Shown here piece by piece: positions 14,700 through 22,557 of a stretch of 37,143 bases of DNA (the stretch's first letter is position 1; each line of letters opens with the position of its first letter). The DNA lies in contig NZ_LRQV01000061.1 of NCBI RefSeq assembly GCF_001567585.1, positions 1-37,143 on the forward strand, given 5' to 3'. The notes under the pieces were generated by a model. That model worked only from the letters and a program-made list of their open reading frames with translations, was not told the origin of the DNA and ran no database searches. This DNA is from Micromonospora rosaria. Its GTDB lineage: Bacteria; Actinomycetota; Actinomycetes; Mycobacteriales; Micromonosporaceae. A program made the position numbers and the translations under genes.

Positions 14700-15941
14700 A
14701 TGACATCGTTCCGGGGCCGCATCCTGGCGGGTGCCCTGACCCTGGTCGCCACGGCCGCCCTGGCCGCGTGCGGCAGCAAGACCACCGACGCGGCATCCGG
14801 CACGGGCGTCAGCGCCGACGTCTCCGGCGACACCGTCAAGGTCGGCCTGCTCAACTCGCTCTCCGGCACCATGGCCATCAGCGAGGTCACCGTCCGCGAC
14901 TCGATCATGCTCGCCGTCGAGGAGATCAACGCCGCCGGTGGCGTCCTCGGCAAGAAGATCCAGCCGGTCTCCGAGGACGGCGCCTCCGACTGGCCCACCT
15001 TCGCCGAGAAGGCGGAGAAGCTGATCAGCCAGGACCGCGTCGCCGCCGTCTTCGGCTGCTGGACCTCGGCCAGCCGCAAGGCCGTGAAGCCGGTCTTCGA
15101 GCGCAACAAGGCGCTGCTGTTCTACCCGGTGCAGTACGAGGGCCTGGAGCAGTCCCCGTACATCTTCTACACCGGCGCGACCACCAACCAGCAGATCGTC
15201 CCCGGGCTGGACTACCTCAAGGCCCAGGGAAAGAAGTCGGTCTACCTGGTGGGCAGCGACTACGTCTTCCCCCGCACCGCGAACAAAATCATCAAGGCGT
15301 ACGCCGAGGCGAACGGGATGACCGTCCTCGGCGAGGACTACGCCCCGCTCGGCTCCACCGAGTTCGGCACCATCGTCAACAAGGTGCGCTCGTCGAAGGC
15401 CGACGCGGTCTTCAACACCCTCAACGGGGACAGCAACGTCGCCTTCTTCAAGGAGTACACCTCCGCCGGGCTGACCGCCGAGAGCATGCCGGTGGTCTCG
15501 GTGTCGATCGCCGAGGAGGAGGTCAAGGGCATCGGCACCCAGTACCTCACCGGCCAGTTGACCGCCTGGAACTACTACCAGACCACCCCGGGCGCGGCGA
15601 ACGAGAAGTTCGTCGCCGCGTACAAGGCGAAGTACGGCGCGGAGAAGCCGACCAGCGACCCGATGGAGGCCGCGTACGTGGCGGTGCACCTGTGGAAGGC
15701 GATGGTGGAGAAGGCCGGCTCCTTCGACGTGGAGCAGGTCCGGGCCGCCGCCGGCGGGATCACCTTCGAGGCCCCCGAGGGGACGGTGACCGTGGACGGC
15801 CCGACCCAGCACATCGCCAAGACCGCCCGGATCGGACGGATCGGCGCGGACGGCCTGATCACCGAGGTCTGGAACTCCGGGCAGCCGATCACGCCCGACC
15901 CGTACCTGAAGAGCTACCCCTGGGCGAGCGGCCTGAGCTGA
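14700..15941 (+). CDS. urtA: Urea ABC transporter substrate-binding lipoprotein
   Basis: The 413-residue product begins with a lipoprotein signal ending in the lipobox LAAC (Cys24) and continues with a UrtA-type type I binding fold: VKVGLLNSLSGTMAISE, VEEINAAGGVLGKKI, FGCWTSASRKAVKP, LFYPVQYEGLEQS, VGSDYVFPRTANK and SDPMEAAYVAVHLW. These are characteristic of urea-binding UrtA and separate it from branched amino acid binders. ATG at 14700 has GGGAG eight bases upstream. It is the first gene of urtABCDE, and an intercistronic hairpin separates it from urtB. It should bind urea outside the membrane. Confidence 0.96.
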   Translation: MTSFRGRILAGALTLVATAALAACGSKTTDAASGTGVSADVSGDTVKVGLLNSLSGTMAISEVTVRDSIMLAVEEINAAGGVLGKKIQPVSEDGASDWPTFAEKAEKLISQDRVAAVFGCWTSASRKAVKPVFERNKALLFYPVQYEGLEQSPYIFYTGATTNQQIVPGLDYLKAQGKKSVYLVGSDYVFPRTANKIIKAYAEANGMTVLGEDYAPLGSTEFGTIVNKVRSSKADAVFNTLNGDSNVAFFKEYTSAGLTAESMPVVSVSIAEEEVKGIGTQYLTGQLTAWNYYQTTPGAANEKFVAAYKAKYGAEKPTSDPMEAAYVAVHLWKAMVEKAGSFDVEQVRAAAGGITFEAPEGTVTVDGPTQHIAKTARIGRIGADGLITEVWNSGQPITPDPYLKSYPWASGLS

Positions 15942-15947
15942 CCGACC

Positions 15948-15980
15948 CCGGCCCGGACGGCACACCGGCGTCCGGGCCGG
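15948..15980 (+). terminator. Strong intercistronic stem-loop after urtA
   Basis: CCGGCCCGGACG (15948-15959) pairs perfectly with CGTCCGGGCCGG (15969-15980) around a 9-base loop, in the short urtA-urtB gap. There is no T-tract. It probably protects the urtA mRNA or causes partial termination, giving more binding protein than permease. Confidence 0.6.
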
Positions 15981-16005
15981 CCCACCCCCGTACGGAGTGC
16001 CCACC

Positions 16006-16893
16006 GTGACAGTCCTCTTCGGTCAACTCTTCACCGGCGTCAGCATCGGCGCGGTCCTGCTGCTCATCGCGCTGGGGCTGGCGTTGACCTTCGGCCAGAT
16101 GAACGTGATCAACATGGCGCACGGCGAGTTCATCATGGCCGGCGCCTACACCACCTACGTGCTCCAGCAGACCATCACCGGGGCCGGCTGGTCGCTGCTG
16201 GTGGCGCTGCCGGTCGCCTTCGTGGTGGCCGGCACGATGGGCGTGCTGCTGGAGGTGCTGCTGATCCGCCGCCTCTACGCCCGCCCGCTGGACACCCTGC
16301 TGGTCACCTGGGGCGTCTCGCTGATCCTGCAACAGCTGGCCCGGGACGTCTTCGGCAGCCCCAACGTGCAGACCCGCGCCCCGGACCTGCTCACCGGCAA
16401 CATCGCGCTGCCCGGCGGGCTCACCGTGGCCACCAACCGGCTGTTCATCCTGACCCTGGCCGTGGCGGCGGTGGTGGCGCTGACCCTCGCGCTGCGGCTG
16501 ACCCCGCTCGGCCGCCGGATCCGCGCCGTGGTGCAGAACCGCGACCTGGCCGCCGTCTCCGGCATCGCCACCGCCCGGGTGGACCGGACCACCTTCTTCA
16601 TCGGCTCCGGACTGGCCGGCCTCGCCGGGGTGGCGCTCACCCTGCTCGGCCCGATCGGCCCGACCATGGGCACCAACCTCATCATCGACGCCTTCCTGGT
16701 CGTCGTGGTCGGCGGGATCGGCCAGCTCAAGGGGAGCGTCATCGTCGCCTTCGCGCTCGGCGTGCTCCAGGCGACCGGCGAGTATCTGACCACCCTCAGC
16801 GTCGCCAAGGTGCTCGTCTTCGTGGCGATCGTCGCGTTCCTCCAGTGGCGGCCCCAGGGGCTGTTCACCCTGCGTACCAGGAGTCTCGCGTGA
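16006..16893 (+). CDS. urtB: Urea ABC transporter permease UrtB
   Basis: The 295-residue product is a LivH-type membrane protein with about eight hydrophobic segments. It has FGQMNVINMAHGEFIMAGAY near the start and ALAVSGIATARVDRTTFFIGS-like features (visible as RDLAAVSGIATARVDR) in the centre, as in UrtB. I chose GTG at 16006 because GGAG (15994-15997) is 8 bases upstream. A GTG 9 bases earlier is too close to that site. Its stop overlaps the urtC start as GTGA. It pairs with UrtC to form the urea channel. Confidence 0.95.
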   Translation: MTVLFGQLFTGVSIGAVLLLIALGLALTFGQMNVINMAHGEFIMAGAYTTYVLQQTITGAGWSLLVALPVAFVVAGTMGVLLEVLLIRRLYARPLDTLLVTWGVSLILQQLARDVFGSPNVQTRAPDLLTGNIALPGGLTVATNRLFILTLAVAAVVALTLALRLTPLGRRIRAVVQNRDLAAVSGIATARVDRTTFFIGSGLAGLAGVALTLLGPIGPTMGTNLIIDAFLVVVVGGIGQLKGSVIVAFALGVLQATGEYLTTLSVAKVLVFVAIVAFLQWRPQGLFTLRTRSLA

Positions 16894-18140
16894 GCACCGT
16901 GACCGCACCGACCGGCCGCACCCCCGACCCGGCGGCCGGCGGCAGACGACGGAATCTGCTGCCGGGCGCCGGCCCGGCCCGCGCCGCCGCCGGCTTCGCC
17001 CTCGGCGCGGCCCTGCTCTTCGCCGTCGCCCCGCTGGCGCTGTCGGACTTCCGGCTCTCCCTGCTGGCCAAGTACCTCTGCCTCGCCATGGTCGCGATCG
17101 GCATCGGCATCGCCTGGGGCCGGGGCGGGATGCTCACCCTCGGGCAGGGCGTCTTCTTCGGCCTCGGCGGCTACGCGATGGCCATGCACCTCAAGCTCGC
17201 CGACGCGGGCCCGGGGGAGCTGCCCGACTTCATGCAACTGTACGGCCAGCTCGACGAGCTGCCGTGGTGGTGGCGACCCTTCGCCAGCCCGTGGTTCGCG
17301 TTGCCCGCCACCGTGCTGCTGCCGATGGCGGTCGCCTTCGGGCTCGGCTCGCTGGTGTTCCGGCGAAAGGTGCGGGGGGCGTACTTCGCCATCCTCAGCC
17401 AGGCCCTGGCCATGGCGATGGTGATCCTGCTGGTCGGCCAGCAGGGCACCACCGGCGGCACCAACGGCCTCACCGACATCCAGGGCTTCTTCGGCTACGC
17501 GCTGACCGACCCGGTCAACCAGCGGATGGTGTACTTCGTCATCGCCGGCACCCTGCTGGCCCTGCTCCTGCTGGCCCGCCAGCTCATCCAGAGCCGGTAC
17601 GGCGAGCTGCTGGTCGCGGTCCGCGACGGCGAGGAGCGGGTCCGGTTTCTCGGGTACGACCCGGCCAGCGTGAAGCTGGTCGCCTACGTGGTGGCCGCCG
17701 GGATGGCCGGGCTGGCCGGGGCGCTCTTCGTGCCGGCGGTGGGGATCATCTCGCCCGCGATGATCGGCATCGTCCCGTCGATCGAGTTCGTCATCGGGGT
17801 GGCGGTCGGCGGCCGGGCCACCCTGCTCGGTCCGGTGCTCGGGGCGGTCGCGGTGGCCTGGGCGAAGACCGCGCTGTCCGAGCGGTTCCCGGGCGGCTGG
17901 ACGTACCTCCAGGGGTTGATGTTCGTGCTGGTCGTGGCCTTCCTGCCGGGTGGCCTGGCGGCACTGGTGGGGCTGGGCCGCCAGCGCGGCGACGACCCGG
18001 ACCGACGCCGCTGGTGGCGACGCCGGAGACGGCAGGTGCCGGCCGGGGTCGGCACGACCGTGCCGGTCGAGGGGGCCGGGACGCCCGAGGCGACCGACGG
18101 CGCCGGGCTGGCCGGCGCCCGGACGGGGGTGACCGCATGA
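16890..18140 (+). CDS. urtC: Urea ABC transporter permease UrtC
   Basis: The 416-residue product is a LivM-type permease of about ten hydrophobic segments with typical UrtC blocks (GIGIAWGRGGMLTLGQGVFF, GTTGGTNGLTDIQGFFGY, VRDGEERVRFLGYDPASVK, PSIEFVIGVAVGGRATL). GTG at 16890 overlaps the urtB stop and has AGGAG upstream. The last 60 residues form a basic then Ala/Gly/Thr-rich cytosolic tail. Its stop overlaps the ATG of a 24-codon ORF rather than urtD itself, which is unusual. Confidence 0.95.
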   Translation: MSTVTAPTGRTPDPAAGGRRRNLLPGAGPARAAAGFALGAALLFAVAPLALSDFRLSLLAKYLCLAMVAIGIGIAWGRGGMLTLGQGVFFGLGGYAMAMHLKLADAGPGELPDFMQLYGQLDELPWWWRPFASPWFALPATVLLPMAVAFGLGSLVFRRKVRGAYFAILSQALAMAMVILLVGQQGTTGGTNGLTDIQGFFGYALTDPVNQRMVYFVIAGTLLALLLLARQLIQSRYGELLVAVRDGEERVRFLGYDPASVKLVAYVVAAGMAGLAGALFVPAVGIISPAMIGIVPSIEFVIGVAVGGRATLLGPVLGAVAVAWAKTALSERFPGGWTYLQGLMFVLVVAFLPGGLAALVGLGRQRGDDPDRRRWWRRRRRQVPAGVGTTVPVEGAGTPEATDGAGLAGARTGVTA

Positions 18141-18211
18141 GCGAGCAGCGTGAGCGAGTCGTCGTGGTCGGTCCGCACGCCGACGCCGAGCGGAACGAGG
18201 TGCCGGCGTGA
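18137..18211 (+). CDS. 24-codon ORF wedged between urtC and urtD
   Basis: This small ORF starts at ATG 18137, overlapping the urtC stop as ATGA, and ends at TGA 18211, overlapping the urtD GTG start as GTGA. It encodes a charged 24-residue peptide beginning MSEQRERVVVVGPHADAE. The perfect double overlap suggests it is translated and couples urtC to urtD. The arrangement looks like an inserted linker: removing it would restore a usual urtC-urtD junction. No function is recognised for the peptide. Confidence 0.5.
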   Translation: MSEQRERVVVVGPHADAERNEVPA

Positions 18212-18963
18212 CCGGGGAACGCCTCGACGGCCTGCGCATCCGGGACCTGCGGGTCACCTTCGACGGGTTCACCGCCGTCGACGGCGTCGACCTCGACGTG
18301 GCCCCCGGCGACATCCGGTTCCTCATCGGCCCCAACGGTGCGGGCAAGACCACCCTGGTCGACGCGGTCACCGGCCTGGTCCGGGCCACCGGGTCGGTCC
18401 GGTTCGGCGACACCGAACTGCTCGGCCGGGACGTGCACCGGATCGCCCGGCTCGGCGTCGGCCGGACCTTCCAGACCGCCGCCGTCTTCGAGGAGCTCTC
18501 CGTCCTGCAGAACCTCGACATCGCCGCCGGGGCCGGGCGGAGCTGGTGGAGCCTGGCCCGGCGGCGCCGGCGGATCCCCGACGAGGTGGCCGAGGCGTTG
18601 ACCACGATCGGCCTGGCCGACCGGCCGGACCAGCTCGCCGGCACGCTCGCCCACGGGCAGAAGCAGTGGCTGGAGATCGGCATGCTGCTGGTCCAGAACG
18701 CCCGGCTGCTCCTGCTCGACGAGCCGGTGGCCGGGATGAGCCACGACGAGCGGGACGCCACCGGCGCCCTGCTGGAGACGGTCAGCCGGGACCGCACCGT
18801 CGTGGTGATCGAGCACGACATGGACTTCCTGCGCCGGTTCGCCCGGACGGTGACCGTGCTGCACGCCGGTCGGGTGCTCAGCGAGGGCAGCGTGGCGCAG
18901 GTCCAGGCCGACCCGCGCGTGCAGGAGGTCTACCTCGGCGTCGACAGCGGTACGGAGGCGTGA
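18208..18963 (+). CDS. urtD: Urea ABC transporter ATP-binding protein UrtD
   Basis: The 251-residue ATPase has Walker A (GPNGAGKTT), Q-loop (RTFQTA), an ABC signature of the UrtD form (LAHGQKQWLEIGM), Walker B (LLLLDEPVAGM) and the switch His (VVIEHDMDF). The LAHGQ-KQWLEI form is typical of UrtD rather than LivG. GTG at 18208 overlaps the small ORF stop; the ATG of urtE overlaps its own stop by one base. Confidence 0.95.
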   Translation: MTGERLDGLRIRDLRVTFDGFTAVDGVDLDVAPGDIRFLIGPNGAGKTTLVDAVTGLVRATGSVRFGDTELLGRDVHRIARLGVGRTFQTAAVFEELSVLQNLDIAAGAGRSWWSLARRRRRIPDEVAEALTTIGLADRPDQLAGTLAHGQKQWLEIGMLLVQNARLLLLDEPVAGMSHDERDATGALLETVSRDRTVVVIEHDMDFLRRFARTVTVLHAGRVLSEGSVAQVQADPRVQEVYLGVDSGTEA

Positions 18964-19655
18964 TGTTGACACTGCGGGACGTGCACGCCGGGTACGGGCG
19001 CAGCCGGGTGCTGCACGGGGTGGACCTGACCGTCGAGGCCGACCAGGTGGCCGGTGTGCTGGGGCACAACGGGGCCGGCAAGAGCACCCTGCTGCGGGTG
19101 GCCGTCGGCCTGCTGCGCCCCCGCTCGGGGCGGGTGGAGCTGGACGGGGAGGACGTCACCCGACTGGCCCCGCACCAGCGGGTGGCCCGGGGAATGGCGT
19201 ACGTGCCGCAGGGGCAGCAGTGTTTCCCGCACCTGACCGCGGCGGAGAACCTGCGCCTGGTCGCCGACGGCCGGCGGGACGGCGCGGCGGCGCTGGACGA
19301 GTCGCTGGACCTCTTCCCGGCGCTGCGCCCGCTGCTGCGCCGCCGGGCCGGGCTGCTCTCCGGCGGCCAGCGCCAGCAGCTCGCCCTGGCCCGGGCGCTG
19401 ATCACCCGACCCCGGCTGCTGCTGCTCGACGAGCCGACCGAGGGCATCCAGCCCTCGGTGGTGGTGGAGATCCAGGACCGGATCGCCGACCTGGCCGTCC
19501 GGGCCGGGATCACCGTGCTCCTGGTCGAGCAGCACCTCGGCTTCGCCCTGCGGGTGGCCCACCACTACCACGTGCTGGAGTCGGGCCGGATCACCTCGCG
19601 GGGCGCGGGCGGGGTGACCGCCGAGGCGGAGGTCCGCCGGGCCCTGGCCGTCTGA
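18963..19655 (+). CDS. urtE: Urea ABC transporter ATP-binding protein UrtE
   Basis: The 230-residue ATPase is LivF-like, with Walker A (GHNGAGKST), GMAYVPQGQQCFPHLT as the Q-loop region, the signature LLSGGQRQQLALARAL, Walker B (LLLLDEPTEGIQPSVV) and the switch His (LLVEQHLGFAL). The GIQPSVV segment is characteristic of UrtE. ATG at 18963 overlaps urtD by one base (TGATG). It is the last gene of the transporter operon and is followed by a long hairpin. Confidence 0.95.
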   Translation: MLTLRDVHAGYGRSRVLHGVDLTVEADQVAGVLGHNGAGKSTLLRVAVGLLRPRSGRVELDGEDVTRLAPHQRVARGMAYVPQGQQCFPHLTAAENLRLVADGRRDGAAALDESLDLFPALRPLLRRRAGLLSGGQRQQLALARALITRPRLLLLDEPTEGIQPSVVVEIQDRIADLAVRAGITVLLVEQHLGFALRVAHHYHVLESGRITSRGAGGVTAEAEVRRALAV

Positions 19656-19696
19656 CGACCACCCACCCGCCGCTGCGCGCAGCGCCAGCTCAGAGC

Positions 19697-19738
19697 GGTC
19701 ACAGCACCCCGTAATACGGATTACGGGGTGCTGTGACC
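19697..19738. terminator. Perfect 19-bp stem hairpin after urtE
   Basis: Arms at 19697-19715 and 19720-19738 are exact reverse complements of 19 bases with the 4-base loop ACGG. It would end urtABCDE transcription. It directly abuts the TTGACA of the lacI promoter region, and its core is also one of two operator-like sites, so it may serve both purposes. Confidence 0.7.
19711..19724. promoter_or_regulatory. Candidate LacI-family operator 1
   Basis: GTAATACGGATTAC is a near-palindrome (GTAAT...ATTAC) of the size and CG-centred type seen for LacI-family operators. It lies in the centre of the hairpin, upstream of the -35 hexamer of the lacI gene. A second copy, 12 of 14 bases identical, lies at 19785-19798. 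Confidence 0.5.
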
Positions 19739-19739
19739 C

Positions 19740-19768
19740 TTGACACCACTCCGACACGCCGGGCAGCA
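19740..19768 (+). promoter_or_regulatory. Possible promoter of the lacI-oxidoreductase-ABC operon
   Basis: A perfect TTGACA (19740-19745) is followed 17 bases later by a weak -10 (GCAGCA; CAGCAT with an 18-base spacer). It lies between the two operator-like sites, the arrangement expected for autorepression by looping or steric block. Confidence 0.35.
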
Positions 19769-19784
19769 TCCTCGCAACATGCAG

Positions 19785-19798
19785 GCAATACGCATTAC
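19785..19798. promoter_or_regulatory. Candidate LacI-family operator 2
   Basis: GCAATACGCATTAC matches operator 1 at 12 of 14 positions. It lies 74 bases downstream of it, between the probable transcription start and the lacI start codon. The match suggests autoregulation by the LacI protein encoded immediately downstream. Confidence 0.5.
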
Positions 19799-19822
19799 TG
19801 CGAGGAAGGCGACGGATCCACT

Positions 19823-20887
19823 GTGTCCGCACCCCGTGGCCGGCTGACCCAGCGCGAGATCGCGCGGATGGCCGGCGTCAGCCAGACGACGGTCTCCCTC
19901 GTGCTCAACGACCGGACCGACGCCGCCTGGCGGATCGCCCCCGAGACCCGGGAACGGGTGCTGCGGGTCATCCGGGAGACCGGGTACGTCGCCGACCCCC
20001 TCGCGCGCCGGCTGCTCCAGCAGCACAACAAGATCCTCGGCGTCTTCACCTACGAGTCGGTGTTCCCGAGCACGACCGGGAACTTCTACCACCCGTTCCT
20101 GTCCGGCATCGAGGCCAGCGCCGAGCACATCGGCTGCGACCTGCTGCTGTTCACCAGCGCCCCGGTCGTCGGCGGCACCCGCCGGATCTTCCACGACAAC
20201 AACCGGATCCGGCTGGCCGACGGGTGCGTCCTGCTCGGCCGGGAGATCCCCGGCGACGAACTGGCCCGGATGGTCGCCGGGGAGATGCCCTTCGTCTCCG
20301 TCGGCCGCCGCGACGACGCCTACCTCGACTCCGGCGCGGGCGGCCCGGTGCCGTACGTCGGGGCGGACTACGCCACCGCCACCGCCGACCTGGTCGACCG
20401 GGCCGCCGGCCTCGGCCACCGGACCGTCGCGTACGTCGGGGCCGGGGCCGGCGCCGAGTCCGCCGCCGACCGGCTGGCCGGCTTCACCGCCGCCGCCGAG
20501 CGGTCCGGGCTGCGGGCCCGGCACGAGCCGGTGGCCGGGCGGGCGCCGGCCGAGGTGCTCGACGCGCTGCGCGCCGCCGGGGTCACCGCCGCGTTCTTCG
20601 AGGAACTCGCCGACGCGGTGACGGTCAGCGAGGTGGCCCGGGGTCGCGGCCTGGTCATCGGCCGGGACCTGTCCCTGCTGGCGCTGGGCGACCCGACCCG
20701 GCAGACCTCCACCGACCTGGTGGTCACCAGCTTCCACATCCCGCGCGAGGAGATGGGCTGGCAGGCCATCGAACTCCTGGACGACATCCTGCACGGCCGG
20801 GCCACCGAGCCCCACCGGCTGCTGCCGTGCGAACTGGTCGAGGGCGGCACCCTCGGCTCCCCGCAACCGGCGACCGGCGGCATCTGA
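19823..20887 (+). CDS. LacI-family transcriptional regulator
   Basis: The 354-residue product has an N-terminal LacI helix-turn-helix (LTQREIARMAGVSQTTVSLV, about residues 7-30), a hinge helix region (ADPLARRLLQQ) and a C-terminal sugar-binding fold with ligand loops (DRLAGFTAAAE, STDLVVTSFHIPREEMGWQA). GTG at 19823 is chosen because conserved sequence begins there; upstream codons overlap the operators. It precedes a FAD oxidoreductase and a sugar transporter and most likely represses them and itself until an inducer binds. The inducer is unknown. Confidence 0.92.
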   Translation: MSAPRGRLTQREIARMAGVSQTTVSLVLNDRTDAAWRIAPETRERVLRVIRETGYVADPLARRLLQQHNKILGVFTYESVFPSTTGNFYHPFLSGIEASAEHIGCDLLLFTSAPVVGGTRRIFHDNNRIRLADGCVLLGREIPGDELARMVAGEMPFVSVGRRDDAYLDSGAGGPVPYVGADYATATADLVDRAAGLGHRTVAYVGAGAGAESAADRLAGFTAAAERSGLRARHEPVAGRAPAEVLDALRAAGVTAAFFEELADAVTVSEVARGRGLVIGRDLSLLALGDPTRQTSTDLVVTSFHIPREEMGWQAIELLDDILHGRATEPHRLLPCELVEGGTLGSPQPATGGI

Positions 20888-20916
20888 CCCGCCGGTCGTG
20901 ACCTGGAAGGACACAC

Positions 20917-22521
20917 GTGGTACAGATGCGCGCGGACGTTCTCGTCGTCGGTGGCGGGCTCGGTGGGGTGGCGGCGGCGCTCGCCGCCGCCCGCAGCGGC
21001 CGGTCGGTCATCCTCACCGAGGAGTACGACTGGCTCGGCGGTCAGTTGACCAGCCAGGCGGTCCCACCGGACGAGCACTCCTGGATCGAGCAGTTCGGCG
21101 CGACCGCCAGCTACCGGGCGTTGCGTGAGGGCATCCGCGACTACTACCGGCGGCACTACCCGCTCACCGAGCGGGCCCGGGGCTGGCGGGACCTCAACCC
21201 GGGGGCCGGCTGGGTGAGCCGGCTCTGCCACGAGCCCCGGGTCGCGGTGGCCGTCCTGGAGCAGCTGCTCGCCCCGCACCGGGGCGCCGGCCGGCTCACC
21301 GTGCTCCAGCCGTACCGGCCGGTGGCGGCGCAGACCGACGGGGACCGGGTGGTCGGGGTGACCGTGGCCCACCGGGACGGTGACCAGCGGATCGACCTGC
21401 ACGCCCCGTACGTGCTCGACGCCACCGAGACCGGTGAGCTGCTCCCGCTCACCGGCACCGAGTACGTCACCGGCTTCGAGTCCCGGGAGGAGACCGGCGA
21501 GCCGAGCGCCCCCGCCGAGGCGCAGCCGACGAACATGCAGGCCGTCTCGGTCTGCTTCGCCCTCGACCACGTCGACGGCGACCACACCATCGACCGGCCG
21601 GCGAGCTACGACTTCTGGCGCGACTACAAGCCCGGGTTCTGGGGTGACCGGCTGCTCTCCTGGCGCTCGCCGCACCCGCGCACCCTGGAGATCGTCGAGC
21701 GCAGCTTCACCCCGAACCCCGACGACGACCCCCTGGCGGTCAACGCCGACCAGCGGCTCAACCCCGGCGACGGGAACCTGTGGACGTTCCGTCGCATCGC
21801 CGCCCGGCGCACCTTCGTCGACGGCGCGTACGCCAGCGACATCACCCTGGTCAACTGGCCGATGATCGACTACTTCGAGAGCCCGGTCATCGACGTGCCG
21901 AACGCCGCCTGGCACCTGGCCCAGGCCCGGGAACTGTCCCGTTCGGTGCTGTACTGGATGCAGACCGAGGCGCCCCGTCCCGACGGCGGCACCGGCTTCC
22001 CCGGGCTGCGGCTGCGCGGCGACGTCACCGGTAGCGCCGACGGGCTGGCCCAGGCCCCCTACATCCGGGAGTCCCGCCGGATCCGGGCCGAGTACACGGT
22101 GGTCGAGCAGGACCTCTCCCTGGCGGTACGCGGCGAGCACGGGGCGGTGTCCTACCCCGACTCGATCGGGGTGGGCATGTACCGCATCGACCTGCACCCC
22201 TCCACCGGCGGGGACAACTACATCGACGTCGGCTCCTGCCCCTTCGAGATCCCGCTCGGGGCGCTGATCCCGACCCGGGTGGAGAACCTGCTGCCCGCCG
22301 GCAAGAACATCGGCACCACCCACGTCACCAACGGCAGCTACCGGCTGCACCCGGTGGAGTGGAACGTCGGCGAGGTCGCCGGCCTGCTCGCGGCCTACTG
22401 CCTGGAGCGGGGCGAGTCCCCCCGGGCCGTCCGCAACACCCCGGCCCTGCTCGCCGACTTCCAGGACCGCTGCGTCGCGGCCGGGGTGGAGCCCCGCTGG
22501 CCCCAGGTCGCCGGCTACTGA
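20917..22521 (+). CDS. FAD-dependent oxidoreductase (FAD_oxidored family)
   Basis: The 534-residue protein starts with a Rossmann dinucleotide motif, VVGGGLGGVAAALAAARSG (glycines 12-17), followed by a Glu-containing strand end (VILTEEYDWLGGQL). The C-terminal FAD-binding region reads NLLPAGKNIGTTHVTNGSYRLH. It resembles the PF12831-type FAD-dependent oxidoreductases found beside sugar transporters. There is no signal peptide, so it acts in the cytosol. GTG at 20917 has GGAAGG six bases upstream; ATG 20926 is an alternative. Placed between lacI and the transporter genes, it probably oxidises or reduces the imported compound. The substrate is not known. Confidence 0.87.
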   Translation: MVQMRADVLVVGGGLGGVAAALAAARSGRSVILTEEYDWLGGQLTSQAVPPDEHSWIEQFGATASYRALREGIRDYYRRHYPLTERARGWRDLNPGAGWVSRLCHEPRVAVAVLEQLLAPHRGAGRLTVLQPYRPVAAQTDGDRVVGVTVAHRDGDQRIDLHAPYVLDATETGELLPLTGTEYVTGFESREETGEPSAPAEAQPTNMQAVSVCFALDHVDGDHTIDRPASYDFWRDYKPGFWGDRLLSWRSPHPRTLEIVERSFTPNPDDDPLAVNADQRLNPGDGNLWTFRRIAARRTFVDGAYASDITLVNWPMIDYFESPVIDVPNAAWHLAQARELSRSVLYWMQTEAPRPDGGTGFPGLRLRGDVTGSADGLAQAPYIRESRRIRAEYTVVEQDLSLAVRGEHGAVSYPDSIGVGMYRIDLHPSTGGDNYIDVGSCPFEIPLGALIPTRVENLLPAGKNIGTTHVTNGSYRLHPVEWNVGEVAGLLAAYCLERGESPRAVRNTPALLADFQDRCVAAGVEPRWPQVAGY

Positions 22522-22557
22522 CCGTCCCTGCCCCACCACCACCCCCGAGGAGACCCT

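Noticed and set aside
16275..18821. An 848-codon minus-strand frame opposite urtB, urtC and urtD.
   Set aside because: It has no recognisable domain and is fully antisense to coupled transporter genes.
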